Assembly: GCF_016876135.2 (NCBI RefSeq)
Contig: NZ_JACAOD020000005.1
Span: 1 to 55,670, forward strand
Origin: Candidatus Phytoplasma meliae
GTDB taxonomy: Bacteria > Bacillota_I > Bacilli_A > Acholeplasmatales > Acholeplasmataceae
Direction: 5' to 3'
DNA: 55,670 nucleotides
Part shown: positions 36,199-46,179 of the stretch, piece by piece
Numbering within the stretch: position 1 is the first letter of the stretch
Layout: every line of letters begins with the position of its first letter
The notes under the pieces: generated by a model
The model's input: the letters and a program-made list of their open reading frames with translations, nothing else
Database searches by the model: none
Told to the model about the DNA's origin: nothing
Made by a program: the position numbers and the translations under genes

Positions 36199-38181
36199 TT
36201 ATTTTTTAACCGGCAAATCTTTTTGTGTTTTTAAAAGCCTTAACCCATTTAAAATAACTATTAAAGTGCTTCCTTCATGACAAGCTACTGCAAGAGGAAG
36301 AGGGATGCGATAAGAACTAAAAATACCTAAATTAATCAAATTCAACAAAACAACTACACTCATAGCAAAAATAATATTTTGCCAAATAATATTTTTTAAT
36401 TTTATCGCAATTTGATGAGTATAAATAATTTTAGATAAATCATTATTCATTAAAACAGCATCAGCTAAATCAATAGAAGCATCAGTTCCATTTTGCATAG
36501 CAATTCCCACATCAGCAGACGTTAAAGCAGGAGCGTCATTAATGCCATCACCTACCATAATAGTGGTTCCATATTGTTTTTGCAATTCTTTAATTTTTTC
36601 AACTTTATCCACAGGTAAATTATTGCCCCAAGCGTTTTTTAAATGCAATTGTTTTTTTAAAAAAGAAGCACTTTGTTGATTATCCCCCGTAAGAACTATT
36701 GTATAAACTTTTTTTTGATTAAAATAATTGATGAGTTGAAGAGCTTGAGGACGCAATTTATCTAAAAAAGCTAAAGCTATCATAACTTGCTTATTGGCAC
36801 TAAAATAAATAACTGTTTTTCCTTGAGACAACAATATTTTTGTTTTAGCTGTTAAATCCTCTGATACTTGCGAAGCAGCAATCGCTTTAGTAATTTGATA
36901 ATAATTATCTTGATAAATGGATTCTAAGCCAATCCCAACTGCATTTGTAATTTCAATTGCTAAATGCGAACTTTTATCAAAATATTTTTTAATAGCTGTT
37001 GCTAAGGGATGATTTGATTTTTGTTCCATCGCCAATAATATGTCTACATATTGATCATAATGAATTTTAGAAACATGAGGTGCAATATAAATATCAGTAA
37101 CTTCTGGTTTTCCTTCTGTTAAAGTACCTGTTTTGTCGCAAACAAAAACTTTAATATCAGGGACCATCTCTAAGGTTTTCACATTTTTAAATAAAACTCC
37201 TTTTTTAGCCAAGTTAGAAATGGCAGCAAGAGATGAAGGAACAGCTGCGGCCGCTAAAGCACAAGGAGAAGAAACTGTTAAAAACACCATAGTCTTATAA
37301 AACCACTGCGAATAAGAAAAATCTGATACACCCAAAAAGTCTCGATTACAGTATATAATTCCTGTTGTAGTTAAAACTAAAGCAACTATAGCCATAACAA
37401 CTTTGACATAAAGAGGTTCTATTTTTTTAATAAAAGTAGCTGTTTTAGAAAAATTATTTTTAGTTTGATTAACCAATTGAATAATTTGAGCAAAAATAGT
37501 TTTTTCATGTGTTGCAACCACGCGCATTACAAACGTATTGCTACCATTAATAGTGCTCCCATAAACAAAATCACCAGGTTTTTTTTCACAAGGCATCCCT
37601 TCACCTGTAATATTGGATTCATCAATATTAGGGTTACCAGAAACAATCATTCCATCAGTAGGTATTTGATCGCCATGTAAAATTAAAACTGTATCGTCTA
37701 TTTTAAGGCTTTCTGAAGTAATTATTTCAGTACTACCATCCTTTTTTAACAAACGCGCTTCTAAAGGACGTAATTTTAAAAGGTTTTTGATTTCTTTTTG
37801 GCTTTTATTTTCAACATATTCTTCCAAAAAAGAAGCTCCTGAAAAAATTAAAATTAATAAAATACCATCATGATATTCTCGCAAACCGAAAGAACCTAAA
37901 GCAGCTAAAGTCATTAAAATATGAATATTAGGAGTAAATTTTTTCTTTTGTAAAGTATCTTTCCAAGTATCAACAAAACCTTCTATAATCACATGATAAC
38001 CTAATAAAAATAAAATCACAAATGATATTAAAACGTTATGATAAGGTTGTAAGGGAATTGATGAAATATAAGGAAAGAGTGCATGCAAAGCAAACAAAAA
38101 AATACCGATCAAAAAACAAATTAAAGGTTTTTTATCTTTTATTTCTTCGCGTTTAACAGAAGAATGATGACAACAGTTCAA
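36199..38181 (-). CDS. Heavy-metal P-type ATPase, P1B-4 (SPC/HEGST) type
   Basis: P1B ATPases export transition metals. The 660-residue protein starts with a possible metal site MNCCHHSS and has no HMA domain. Eight helices are predicted. Diagnostic residues are SPC (305-307) in place of CPC, and HEGST (635-639) in the last helix, the pair that defines P1B-4 pumps for Co, Fe or Zn. The phosphorylation site is DKTGT (349-353) and the hinge VGDGINDAPAL. The actuator motif reads TGEG where TGES is usual. Which metal it moves cannot be read from sequence. It stands between a pseudogene and spoVG with its own terminator. Confidence 0.88.
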   Translation of the reverse strand: MNCCHHSSVKREEIKDKKPLICFLIGIFLFALHALFPYISSIPLQPYHNVLISFVILFLLGYHVIIEGFVDTWKDTLQKKKFTPNIHILMTLAALGSFGLREYHDGILLILIFSGASFLEEYVENKSQKEIKNLLKLRPLEARLLKKDGSTEIITSESLKIDDTVLILHGDQIPTDGMIVSGNPNIDESNITGEGMPCEKKPGDFVYGSTINGSNTFVMRVVATHEKTIFAQIIQLVNQTKNNFSKTATFIKKIEPLYVKVVMAIVALVLTTTGIIYCNRDFLGVSDFSYSQWFYKTMVFLTVSSPCALAAAAVPSSLAAISNLAKKGVLFKNVKTLEMVPDIKVFVCDKTGTLTEGKPEVTDIYIAPHVSKIHYDQYVDILLAMEQKSNHPLATAIKKYFDKSSHLAIEITNAVGIGLESIYQDNYYQITKAIAASQVSEDLTAKTKILLSQGKTVIYFSANKQVMIALAFLDKLRPQALQLINYFNQKKVYTIVLTGDNQQSASFLKKQLHLKNAWGNNLPVDKVEKIKELQKQYGTTIMVGDGINDAPALTSADVGIAMQNGTDASIDLADAVLMNNDLSKIIYTHQIAIKLKNIIWQNIIFAMSVVVLLNLINLGIFSSYRIPLPLAVACHEGSTLIVILNGLRLLKTQKDLPVKK

Positions 38182-38299
38182 ATTTATAACACCTTTCTAT
38201 CGATCACTTTTTTTGTAGAGTTGAAGAAAATTTATTGGTTAAAAAGTTCAGGGTATATAAAAAAAATCCAAAAAAATCTGGAATTTTTTAAGCATATAA

Positions 38300-38608
38300 T
38301 TAGTTTTGGGAAGAAGCAGGATTATGATATTCGTGTTCTTCTTCTGTTGGGTTATCTAACAAATATTGATATTTAGTTTTAATAGAGTCTTCAATAAGTT
38401 GACGAGTTTCAGTGTTAACAGGATGGGCAATATCTCTGAAATTTCCTTTTGAAGTTTTTCGGCTTGGCATAGCGATAAAAATACCTCTTTCGCCTTCTAT
38501 AATTCTAATATCATTAACAACGAAACTATCATCAAAAGTAACTGAAGAAACTCCTCTTAATCTACTTTCGCCATTAATTTTTCTAATTTTTACATTGGTA
38601 ACTTTCAT
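38300..38608 (-). CDS. spoVG: SpoVG family nucleic-acid-binding regulator
   Basis: SpoVG proteins are small DNA- and RNA-binding regulators kept in many non-sporulating Firmicutes. The 102-residue protein matches the family over its length: KVTNVKIRKINGE, LRGVSSVTFDDSFVVNDIRIIEG, GIFIAMPSRKTSKGNFRDIAHPVN and an acidic tail. The AHPVNTETR segment is the most conserved. In a parasite with few transcription factors it is a credible global regulator. A weak hairpin with an A/T-rich tail near 38257-38285 may end its transcript. Confidence 0.93.
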   Translation of the reverse strand: MKVTNVKIRKINGESRLRGVSSVTFDDSFVVNDIRIIEGERGIFIAMPSRKTSKGNFRDIAHPVNTETRQLIEDSIKTKYQYLLDNPTEEEHEYHNPASSQN

Positions 38609-38808
38609 TTCTTAAGCCTCCATATTTTGGTTTCATTTTCTGAATTTATTTTCATTTATTATTGATATTCCTATTTTTTAATAATTTAATAGTAATAAAA
38701 AAACTCTTAAACTACTTCTCATTTTAACATAAACTAACATTAATTTTAAATGTTTTTGCATAAAGTGTGCTAATAAATAAATTACAGGTTTTTTTAAATT
38801 TATTTTAT

Positions 38809-39648
38809 CTACTTATTGTATTGGATTTGTTGGGCAAAAAGCAACCATTGCAAAGTTATTTTTTTAAATTCTTCTAAAGTAATTTGTTCTGCTCTAATAT
38901 TTAAGGGGATGTTGTGTTGTTTTAAAAAAAGAATAATTAATTCTTTGGGAAGAGAAAATTGTTGTGCCAAGTTATTTAATAAAATTTTTCTTTTTTGTTT
39001 AAAAGAAGCTTTCACAAACTTCATAAATGCTTGTTGTAAAGCCCATGACTCAAAATGTAATGGGGTTGTTTTTCTCTCTAATTTGATTACCATGCTATCT
39101 ACTTTAGGTTGAGGAAAAAACATATGTCTTGATACATCTTTAACTTTGTGAATATCAAAAAGAAATTGAATCATAACAGATAAAGCGTTATAATTTTTAT
39201 TATTGGGTTTTGCCATTAAATGCCATCCTACTTCTTTTTGTATCATCATAGTAGCATCATTAATTTGTGGTGTATCAATAATTTTAAAAAGAATAGGTGA
39301 AGTAATACAATAAGGGAGGTTGCTGATTAAACTAAATTTTGTTCCTGGAGAAGCTATAGGAAAGTAAGTAGCAAAATCAAGGGATAAATCTCTTTTTAAA
39401 AAATCATCATAAATAATATCAATTTTATGAGAATCAGGAAAGACTAAAAAAGGTTTTAAAGCAAAATCAATTTCATAAGCTAAAACATGTTTGGCTTGAG
39501 GAATAATGAATTGCGTTAAAGCACCTTTACCAGGACCAATTTCGATAACATTTTTATCTTTTAAAGACGCTTGTGAAACAATTGCTTTTAATAAATTATT
39601 ATCTTTTAAAAAATTTTGACCATATTTTTTTTTGGGTTGGTGTTGCAT
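38809..39648 (-). CDS. ksgA: 16S rRNA dimethyladenosine transferase
   Basis: KsgA dimethylates two adjacent adenines near the 3' end of 16S rRNA as a late ribosome assembly check. The protein has KKYGQNFLKD, the SAM-binding IEIGPGKGALT, and the catalytic SNLPYCITSPI motif. I take the ATG at 39648 (279 residues): AAGGGA lies seven bases upstream and the conserved head follows directly. The open frame reaches 39669. The HD-domain gene lies upstream on the same strand. Confidence 0.95.
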   Translation of the reverse strand: MQHQPKKKYGQNFLKDNNLLKAIVSQASLKDKNVIEIGPGKGALTQFIIPQAKHVLAYEIDFALKPFLVFPDSHKIDIIYDDFLKRDLSLDFATYFPIASPGTKFSLISNLPYCITSPILFKIIDTPQINDATMMIQKEVGWHLMAKPNNKNYNALSVMIQFLFDIHKVKDVSRHMFFPQPKVDSMVIKLERKTTPLHFESWALQQAFMKFVKASFKQKRKILLNNLAQQFSLPKELIILFLKQHNIPLNIRAEQITLEEFKKITLQWLLFAQQIQYNK

Positions 39649-39712
39649 TAAAGTTCCCTTATGTTTCAAAAATCAATTAGTAAACATTTGTGCATCGCAA
39701 ACATAGTTGTCA

Positions 39713-40972
39713 TTAGTTATGAGGTAGGGGGCGATAAAAAAATTTATGATCTTTTTTTGAACCACTTTCTATTAAACTCTTAATAATTAGGGATTCTTCT
39801 TTCAGGCTTTTTAGTTGATTTTGTGTTTTTATTAAAATATTATCCGCAAAGTTGTCATTATTTTCGGAATAAGCTATTTTATCAACGGTATTCGAAGATG
39901 TATAATATGATACATATTCAGGATTAAGGTTAGCATATTGATTTTTAATATCATTAATCTTAGTTTGGTTGTCTTCGTTATTATCTAACACATTCCAAAT
40001 AGAACGATTGGTAAAATCACGACATAAATTTTTCAAAATCAGATCAGAACTATTTTGTAAATGTAAAATTAAACCATTAATGTAAGTGTCATCCAGGGCT
40101 AAATAATTAACATAATTTCGAGGATCATCGCATAAATTTTTAAAAACATCAATATAAGAATCAAAAGAGTAATTAGTTTCTAACAACAACTTAAGGCGTT
40201 GACAAATTTTTTCTAAAATAGTCATATAAGCTCTTACTTTGGGATGATAATATACTTGCCAAAACATATGATAACGATTAATTAAATAATTTTCAACAGC
40301 AAAAACACCACTTTGACGAAAAGCAATACATTTTTGTTGAGTTTTTGGATTTATTTCAATAATCATACTGCGCATTAACCGTTCTAAATCAATATGACCA
40401 TAAATCGCCCCTGTAAAATAAGCATCTCTTTCTAAATAATCTAATCGGTCAATATCAATTTGACTACTTAAAATTTGTTCTATCAAAGGAAATTTATTTT
40501 CTTTATTAATAATGCTTGCAACATCATTTTTAAAATTAGGATTTATTTCATCTAATAACGTACTAATTTCTTGATCATGTTGGATAATCAAAGCACCTTG
40601 TTTTTCATGTTGACAACCGAACAAGGATTCAAAAGAATGCGAATAGAAGCTATGTCCTATATCATGCAATAAGGCAGATATTAATAAAAGTAATTGTTCA
40701 TTTTCAGAAAAATTTTTTTGTAAATTTTCAATATTTAAAAAACGCCTAGCTAATTCATAAACTCCTAAACTATGAGTAAAACGCGAATGCTCTGCACTGT
40801 GAAAAATAATATTAGCACCGCTTAATTGCTTAATGCGTCTTAACCTTTGAAAAGCGGAGGTATCAATTAATTTTTCAATTATCTGATATTGAAGATAAAT
40901 ATAACCATAAATAGGATCACGGAAAACTTCTGGTCTACGAAACTTTTTATTAATCATTTTAAATTGTGACAT
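39713..40972 (-). CDS. HD-superfamily phosphohydrolase (YwfO/dGTPase-like)
   Basis: This 419-residue protein carries the HD metal-binding residues in HSRFTHSLGVYELA, ALLHDIGHSFYSHSFE and DIDRLDYLERD. The N-terminal FRDPIYGYI block is typical of the YwfO family, which hydrolyses nucleoside triphosphates and is related to dGTPases. The C-terminal 100 residues are poorly conserved. A housekeeping nucleotide role is likely; the exact substrate cannot be told. Confidence 0.85.
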   Translation of the reverse strand: MSQFKMINKKFRRPEVFRDPIYGYIYLQYQIIEKLIDTSAFQRLRRIKQLSGANIIFHSAEHSRFTHSLGVYELARRFLNIENLQKNFSENEQLLLLISALLHDIGHSFYSHSFESLFGCQHEKQGALIIQHDQEISTLLDEINPNFKNDVASIINKENKFPLIEQILSSQIDIDRLDYLERDAYFTGAIYGHIDLERLMRSMIIEINPKTQQKCIAFRQSGVFAVENYLINRYHMFWQVYYHPKVRAYMTILEKICQRLKLLLETNYSFDSYIDVFKNLCDDPRNYVNYLALDDTYINGLILHLQNSSDLILKNLCRDFTNRSIWNVLDNNEDNQTKINDIKNQYANLNPEYVSYYTSSNTVDKIAYSENNDNFADNILIKTQNQLKSLKEESLIIKSLIESGSKKDHKFFYRPLPHN

Positions 40973-41184
40973 TAATTTTTAAGTATAAATCAATATAGTT
41001 TATTGTTGTAACTTAACAATAATTTTTATCTTTATCCTTTTTTCCTCCTTATTTAAAAAAATTCGTGACAAAATTTTTTATGGAGCGAAAGACGCAAATT
41101 AAACTATTTATGTCTTTCGTTCGATAAAAAAATAGGGCTAACATTAACCACTAATAACAAGTCTTTTTAAGGAGAAAAACAACT

Positions 41185-41760
41185 TTATTTAATTAAAATT
41201 ACTTGATCTCCGTTTTTTAATAAAAAAGCACTACCATCATCAACATCTAAATGACATTCCAATCGAAAATCAGGATGAACTCTACATAAAACTTTTTCTA
41301 AAGTACCTGACTTAACGCCATCAATATGAATACTCACTATTTGCTTATCGCAAACACCAAAATTTTGAGCATCTTGGGGAGAAAAGTGAATATGACGATC
41401 AGCAATAATAACTCCTTCTGAAATGGCTACTTGTCCTTTAGGACCAATTAAAACAGCAGCTCCTGAGCCTTTAATATCTCCTGAAGATCTAACAGGTGCT
41501 TGAAATTGATGTCTTAAAGCATCGCTTTGACTAATTTCTACTTGATCAAAAGGACGAGTTGGTCCTAAAATACGAACTTGAGAAAGAATTTTGCCTGAAG
41601 GACTTTGAATATCGATTTTTTCTGCTGCCGCAAATTGTCCCACTTGCTTAAGAGCTTTAAAAAAAGTTAATTGATAATCTTTTTGACCAAATAATATATC
41701 TAAGGTTTTTTGTGATAAATGCACATGCCTTCCTGAAATTCCTACTGTGATTAAAGACAT
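41185..41760 (-). CDS. pduL: Phosphate acyltransferase PduL
   Basis: PduL-type enzymes exchange CoA for phosphate on acyl groups and can replace Pta to make acetyl phosphate from acetyl-CoA. The 191-residue protein has the duplicated histidine segments GISGRHVHLSQ and ADRHIHFSPQDAQ that hold zinc, and RILGPTRPFDQVEIS. An AAAGGAG site lies before the ATG. With acetate kinase (not in the window) it would yield ATP from acetyl-CoA. A TATAAT box at 41796-41801 is a plausible promoter. Confidence 0.92.
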   Translation of the reverse strand: MSLITVGISGRHVHLSQKTLDILFGQKDYQLTFFKALKQVGQFAAAEKIDIQSPSGKILSQVRILGPTRPFDQVEISQSDALRHQFQAPVRSSGDIKGSGAAVLIGPKGQVAISEGVIIADRHIHFSPQDAQNFGVCDKQIVSIHIDGVKSGTLEKVLCRVHPDFRLECHLDVDDGSAFLLKNGDQVILIK

Positions 41761-41985
41761 TTATTGACTCCTTTAAATTTTTATTTTACAATTTTATTAT
41801 AACATTTATTATCTTGTTTAAAAATATTAAAACAGATAAAATCACACAAAAACAATAACAATGGACTAAAAAAGTTAATTTAAAAATAAAGATATCTGCC
41901 ATATTGTTGTTTAGTTAGTTGGCCGCAATTAAAACCAAAAGCCATAAGAAATATCAGTTTCGTTATATTATTAATAAATTATTGT

Positions 41986-42438
41986 TCATGATAATTTGTT
42001 ATTTTTAAAAAAATTACGCAATAAAGCTTCATATTGACTATTTTCTTTATAAAAATTAACATTATTTTGAATCAAGTATTCGCGTAATTTTTTAGGAATA
42101 AAAATACGAATCCCTTGTTCATTATAACCAATTTGAATTTTATTCCCTTCGATCAAAATAGGTCTTTTTAAAACACCTGGATTTGCCATAATAATTTGTT
42201 TCATATCAGCTGTATTAAGGTTTTGTAAATCTATTTTAGTTACTGTGAAGAAATTAGAACGTTTGGAAATAATATCATCAAATCCATAATCACAATTTTT
42301 TAAAATTGAATCTAAATCCTTAAGTTGAAATTTATAACTAAACACATTCCTTTCTTGAAAACTAATTCCATGCATTTTTAACCATTTTTTAGCTTTTTGA
42401 CACGAAATACAACTAAAACTAGTATAAACAACTACCAT
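41986..42438 (-). CDS. spxA: Spx/ArsC-family protein
   Basis: Spx binds RNA polymerase alpha subunit and redirects transcription under thiol stress. The 150-residue protein has the thioredoxin-like head VVVYTSFSCISCQKAKKWL with a CxxC switch, ILKNCDYGFDDIISKRS, and a PGVLKRPILIEGNKIQIGYNE segment. Length and the CxxC favour Spx over arsenate reductase. The C-terminal helix is longer than in Bacillus Spx. The gene is alone on its transcript as far as can be seen. Confidence 0.85.
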   Translation of the reverse strand: MVVVYTSFSCISCQKAKKWLKMHGISFQERNVFSYKFQLKDLDSILKNCDYGFDDIISKRSNFFTVTKIDLQNLNTADMKQIIMANPGVLKRPILIEGNKIQIGYNEQGIRIFIPKKLREYLIQNNVNFYKENSQYEALLRNFFKNNKLS

Positions 42439-43061
42439 ACTGATTTATATATTCCTTTTTAACAAATTTATAAATAATGAAAGTGATTCTTAATTTAAAA
42501 AATGTAGTTTTAAAAATTTATATATTAATAAATATTATACTCTTTAATTTTTAAATTATAATAATTAATTATTGATAATTTAAAAATGAATTGAATTTGT
42601 ACTTTGATTATAATAATAAGGAGCGATAATTGCCAATTAATTTAATCATATTATGATGAGAAAATATGATAATAATGTTAAAAAATAATACATAAAATAA
42701 GAAAATTATAAAAAAGGGGGGGAGTTCATTATAAACTAAAAATGATAAGGATTATATTTAAATAAGAAGAACTCTTCTTGTTTCGTAAATATAAAAAAAA
42801 TACCCTTTTTGGTTAAAAAAATTGTTTACTTAATATAGCAACAAATATATTTTAATAATAAAAACGGTATTCATAAGATAATCCAAACTAAAACTAAAGA
42901 TAAAATAGTTTGGTTCAAAAAATTTTAAATTGTTTGTTAGCCCTAATAAAGGGAGAAACAGGGCAAGGGCTAAAAATAGTTAAATGCTTGAAAAAACTCT
43001 TTTCTAATAAAAATAAGGCAATAAGGTAATAATAAATAGATAAAATAATAAAGGGGAAGGG
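42439..43061. other. 623-bp intergenic region spxA-rnjA
   Basis: No coding frame is supported. The left part is a spxA upstream region with several TATAAT-like boxes. The right part holds two hairpins downstream of rnjA: CCAAACT/AGTTTGG (about 42886-42915) and TTAGCCCT/AGGGCTAA (about 42938-42978), the second with a nested CCCT/AGGG pair. Confidence 0.45.
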
Positions 43062-44750
43062 TTAAATAGATAAAATAATAGGAATAATAATGGGGTTTCT
43101 TAAAGTAATTTCATATATTTTACCAGAAAGATAATCAATAATCAACTGATTTAAAACTTCTTTTTTAATAGGTTTATTTCTAATAGCATTTTCAACATTT
43201 TTTTTAATATCAAAAGAGATTTTTTTAATCATTTCTTGATTACCTTTCATATAAATGAAACCACGAGAAACAATAGTAGGGGAATTAAGCACTTTTTTGT
43301 TTTTAACATCAATGCTCATTACTACCGAAAATAAACCTTCTTGACTCAAATTACGTCTTTCTTTTAAAACTTCACTACCAAGATCATCAATCCCTGAAGC
43401 ATCAATAAAAACATTATCAACAGTTAATTGTTTCGAAATTAGGGCTTTTTCAGGAGTAAAAGTGACTGTTTGACCATTTTCTAAGATAAAAATATTTTTT
43501 AGAGGAATGCCGCATTCCAAAGCTAAATTTTTATGAGCCATCAACATACGATGCTCTCCGTGAACAGGAATAAAATATTTCGGTTTAGTTAAAGTTAACA
43601 TTAATTTTAAATCATTTTGATTACCATGCCCTGAAACATGGGTATTAATTAAAGGCCCATGCACAATCACATTAACGTCTTTTTTAAAAAGTAAATCAAA
43701 AATTTTATTAATATTTTCTTGATTTCCTGGAATCGGAGATGAAGAAAAAATAATAGTGTCTTTGGGGTGCAGTTTAATTTGTCTATGAGTGTTATTGGCG
43801 ATACGACTTAAAGCCGCCAAAGGCTCACCTTGCGAACCTGTGCATAATAAGATAATATCACGATATTTATGAATATTATGACTTGCAATCAAAGTACCTG
43901 CCGGAATATCCAAATAACCATGTTTTTGACCAATTTCCAAAGCTTTTTCCATGCTACGACCAAAAACAGCAATTTTTCTTTTAGTTAAAATAGTAGCTTC
44001 TACAATTTGTTTAATACGATAAAAATTAGAAGCAAAAGTAACGACAATAATTCTATCAGGAATTTGGACAAACAATTCGTTAATAGAGTGCCCAATTGTA
44101 CTTTCTGATTGTACCAGCCCTTCTTGTTCGGCATTAGTTGAATCTGATAGCAAACACAAAACACCTTCTTGTTTAATTTTAATTAATTTATCATATTCAG
44201 CCGCAGGACCAACCGGTGTATAATCAATTTTAAAATCACCTGTATAAAAAATATTACCATATTTAGTTTTTAAAACAATTCCAAAAGTATCAGGAATAGA
44301 GTGATTGACGCGAATAAAAGAAATACTCACATTTTTAAAATAATAACAAGAATCAGCATGAAATTTTTCTATTTGCGGAAACGAACCAATATCTTTATGT
44401 TCTAATAATTTATGTTCTACTAAATAATAGGCAATCCCTGAAACAAAAATCTTAGGAATACGCACTTTCTTTAATAAATAAGGGACTCCTCCAATATGAT
44501 CTTCATGACCATGAGTAATAAAAAGCCCCATAATTCGCGATTCATTTTCTCTTAAATATTGATAATCCGGGATCACATAATTAACTCCTAATAAAAAATT
44601 ATCCGAAAATAAAATTCCTGAATCAACAATAAAAATTTGTTTTTCAATTTCAAAAACATACATATTTTTTCCAACTTCTCCAAGGCCTCCCAAAGCAAAA
44701 AAAGAAATATCGTTATTAGAAGAAGAAAATTTAGTAATGGTATTATTCAT
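43062..44750 (-). CDS. rnjA: Ribonuclease J, catalytically intact copy
   Basis: RNase J is a metallo-beta-lactamase nuclease with 5' exonuclease and endonuclease activity central to mRNA decay in Firmicutes. The 562-residue protein keeps the zinc motif THGHEDHIGG (residues 79-88), DSTNAEQEG, YTGDFKIDYTPV, the beta-CASP segment THVSGHGNQNDL and VHGEHRM. An AAAGGAG site lies before the ATG. A second, catalytically degenerate copy lies at 47630-49315. A divergently transcribed Cof phosphatase gene begins 203 bp upstream. Confidence 0.95.
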   Translation of the reverse strand: MNNTITKFSSSNNDISFFALGGLGEVGKNMYVFEIEKQIFIVDSGILFSDNFLLGVNYVIPDYQYLRENESRIMGLFITHGHEDHIGGVPYLLKKVRIPKIFVSGIAYYLVEHKLLEHKDIGSFPQIEKFHADSCYYFKNVSISFIRVNHSIPDTFGIVLKTKYGNIFYTGDFKIDYTPVGPAAEYDKLIKIKQEGVLCLLSDSTNAEQEGLVQSESTIGHSINELFVQIPDRIIVVTFASNFYRIKQIVEATILTKRKIAVFGRSMEKALEIGQKHGYLDIPAGTLIASHNIHKYRDIILLCTGSQGEPLAALSRIANNTHRQIKLHPKDTIIFSSSPIPGNQENINKIFDLLFKKDVNVIVHGPLINTHVSGHGNQNDLKLMLTLTKPKYFIPVHGEHRMLMAHKNLALECGIPLKNIFILENGQTVTFTPEKALISKQLTVDNVFIDASGIDDLGSEVLKERRNLSQEGLFSVVMSIDVKNKKVLNSPTIVSRGFIYMKGNQEMIKKISFDIKKNVENAIRNKPIKKEVLNQLIIDYLSGKIYEITLRNPIIIPIILSI

Positions 44751-44952
44751 AAAAATATACTCCTTTAAGGTAAGACAATCGAATAAAATAGCATTTTAAC
44801 AATTATTACTATCTATATTATAGTATAATATAAGCAATAATTGTAATTAATTATTTATAATATGTTGATTTTTCATCATAATGATTCACTCACAAATATA
44901 ATTATGAAAAAATTATCAAAATACCATAAAAAAAATAGGCGGAAATAAGAAT

Positions 44953-45753
44953 ATGAAAAAATTAATTTTTTTTGATATCGATGGCACTTTAAGAAGTAAC
45001 GAAAAGAAAGAAATTCTTTCACAAACTAAAAAATTAATTAAGAAATTAGCACAAAACCCTAACGTAGAATTAGGAATTGCTACAGGAAGAAATTACGGAA
45101 GATTAAGAGTATTAGAAGAATTAAGACCTTTATTTAAATATTGGGTACTTTCCAATGGAGCCTTAACTATGTGCCAGGATCAAATTATTAATGAAATCTG
45201 TTTTGATCCCCAAGATATTACAACCATATATCAAGAAGTTCAAAAACACCAAATAAAGAGCGAAATTGCCATGAAACTTTTCGGTTTAAAAGATGTTTTT
45301 GCAATTAATGATCCTCATTGTAATTGCCCAGATCTTAGCGATTTTAAAGATGAAATCAAAGTTACTTTAACACATGATTTCCACTTACAAAATAAAATCT
45401 ATCAAATTGGTTTATTATATCGTCCACCCTCACAAAAAGAACAAATTAGGCATTTTTTAAATAAAATGACACAATTAAAAACTTATTTTTGGGATGACGG
45501 ATATATTGATTTAATGTATCTTGCAGTAGATAAATCATATGGCATTAAACAAATTAAAAAATTATATCCTCAACATCAATTAATTTGCATTGGTGATGGA
45601 CCTAATGATTTTGAAATGCTCCAATTAGCTGATATAGCTATCACTATGGGAAACAGCAAAATAGAAAAATTGAAAAACATTGCTAATCTAATAACTCCTC
45701 ATATCGACGAAGATCGTATCTATGATTTTTTCGAACAAGCCAAATTAATTTAA
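44953..45753 (+). CDS. Cof-type HAD-superfamily phosphatase (copy 2)
   Basis: This 266-residue protein is a paralogue of the one at 4932-5726, with motif I FFDIDGTLRSNE, the RNYGRLRVLEEL cap start, IKKLYPQHQLICIGDG and the NDFEMLQLADI end of motif IV. An AGGCGG site lies before the ATG. Together with the FtsH-like gene at the left edge it is one of two intact genes on the plus strand. It is transcribed away from rnjA and ends at the shared terminator with the tRNA cluster. The substrate is unknown. Confidence 0.85.
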   Translation: MKKLIFFDIDGTLRSNEKKEILSQTKKLIKKLAQNPNVELGIATGRNYGRLRVLEELRPLFKYWVLSNGALTMCQDQIINEICFDPQDITTIYQEVQKHQIKSEIAMKLFGLKDVFAINDPHCNCPDLSDFKDEIKVTLTHDFHLQNKIYQIGLLYRPPSQKEQIRHFLNKMTQLKTYFWDDGYIDLMYLAVDKSYGIKQIKKLYPQHQLICIGDGPNDFEMLQLADIAITMGNSKIEKLKNIANLITPHIDEDRIYDFFEQAKLI

Positions 45754-45823
45754 TTAAAGGGGTAAAGTCATTATAAGATAAGATATAATAATGTTTAATG
45801 CCAATGTTTTTGAATAAAAAAAG

Positions 45824-45866
45824 AAAGTCAAACTAGTTTCTTTCAGAAAAGAAGTAGTTTGACTTT
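45824..45866. terminator. Bidirectional terminator between Cof phosphatase and tRNA cluster
   Basis: AAAGTCAAACTA at 45824-45835 pairs perfectly with TAGTTTGACTTT at 45855-45866 (12 pairs) around a 19-base loop. A and T tracts flank both sides, so it can end the plus-strand gene and the minus-strand tRNA transcript. Confidence 0.8.
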
Positions 45867-45903
45867 TAATTTTATAATTTTTATTCATTTAAATCAATAA
45901 AAT

Positions 45904-45977
45904 GGAGCGGGCGATGGGAATCGAACCCACGTCTTTAGCTTGGAAGGCTAAGGTAATGGCCATTATACGACGCCCGC
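45904..45977 (-). tRNA. tRNA-Gly (anticodon TCC)
   Basis: The minus strand folds as a full cloverleaf with acceptor stem GCGGGCG/CGCCCGC, anticodon loop CTTCCAA and the T-loop GGTTCGATTCC. The 3' CCA is encoded. It is the last of four tRNA genes in one cluster. Confidence 0.95.
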
Positions 45978-46000
45978 TTTAATAAACACAACAGCTTATA

Positions 46001-46077
46001 TGGTCGGGAAGGCAGGATTTGAACCCGCGACCTCCTGGTCCCAAACCAGGCGCTATGCCAAGCTAAGCTACTTCCCG
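46001..46077 (-). tRNA. tRNA-Pro (anticodon TGG)
   Basis: Acceptor stem CGGGAAG/CTTCCCG, anticodon loop TTTGGGA with CCTGG/CCAGG stem, T-loop GGTTCAAATCC and encoded CCA are all seen on the minus strand. Confidence 0.95.
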
Positions 46078-46096
46078 TAAAATAATATTAGTTTCA

Positions 46097-46173
46097 TGGC
46101 ACACCCAAGAGGATTTGAACCCCTAGCCTCCTGATCCGTAGTCAGACGCTCTATCCAATTGAGCTATGGGTGC
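46097..46173 (-). tRNA. tRNA-Arg (anticodon ACG)
   Basis: Acceptor stem GCACCCA/TGGGTGT (with a G-U pair), anticodon loop CTACGGA in a TCTGA/TCAGG stem, T-loop GGTTCAAATCC and encoded CCA. The A in the first anticodon position would need TadA editing to inosine. Confidence 0.95.
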
Positions 46174-46179
46174 TTTTTT

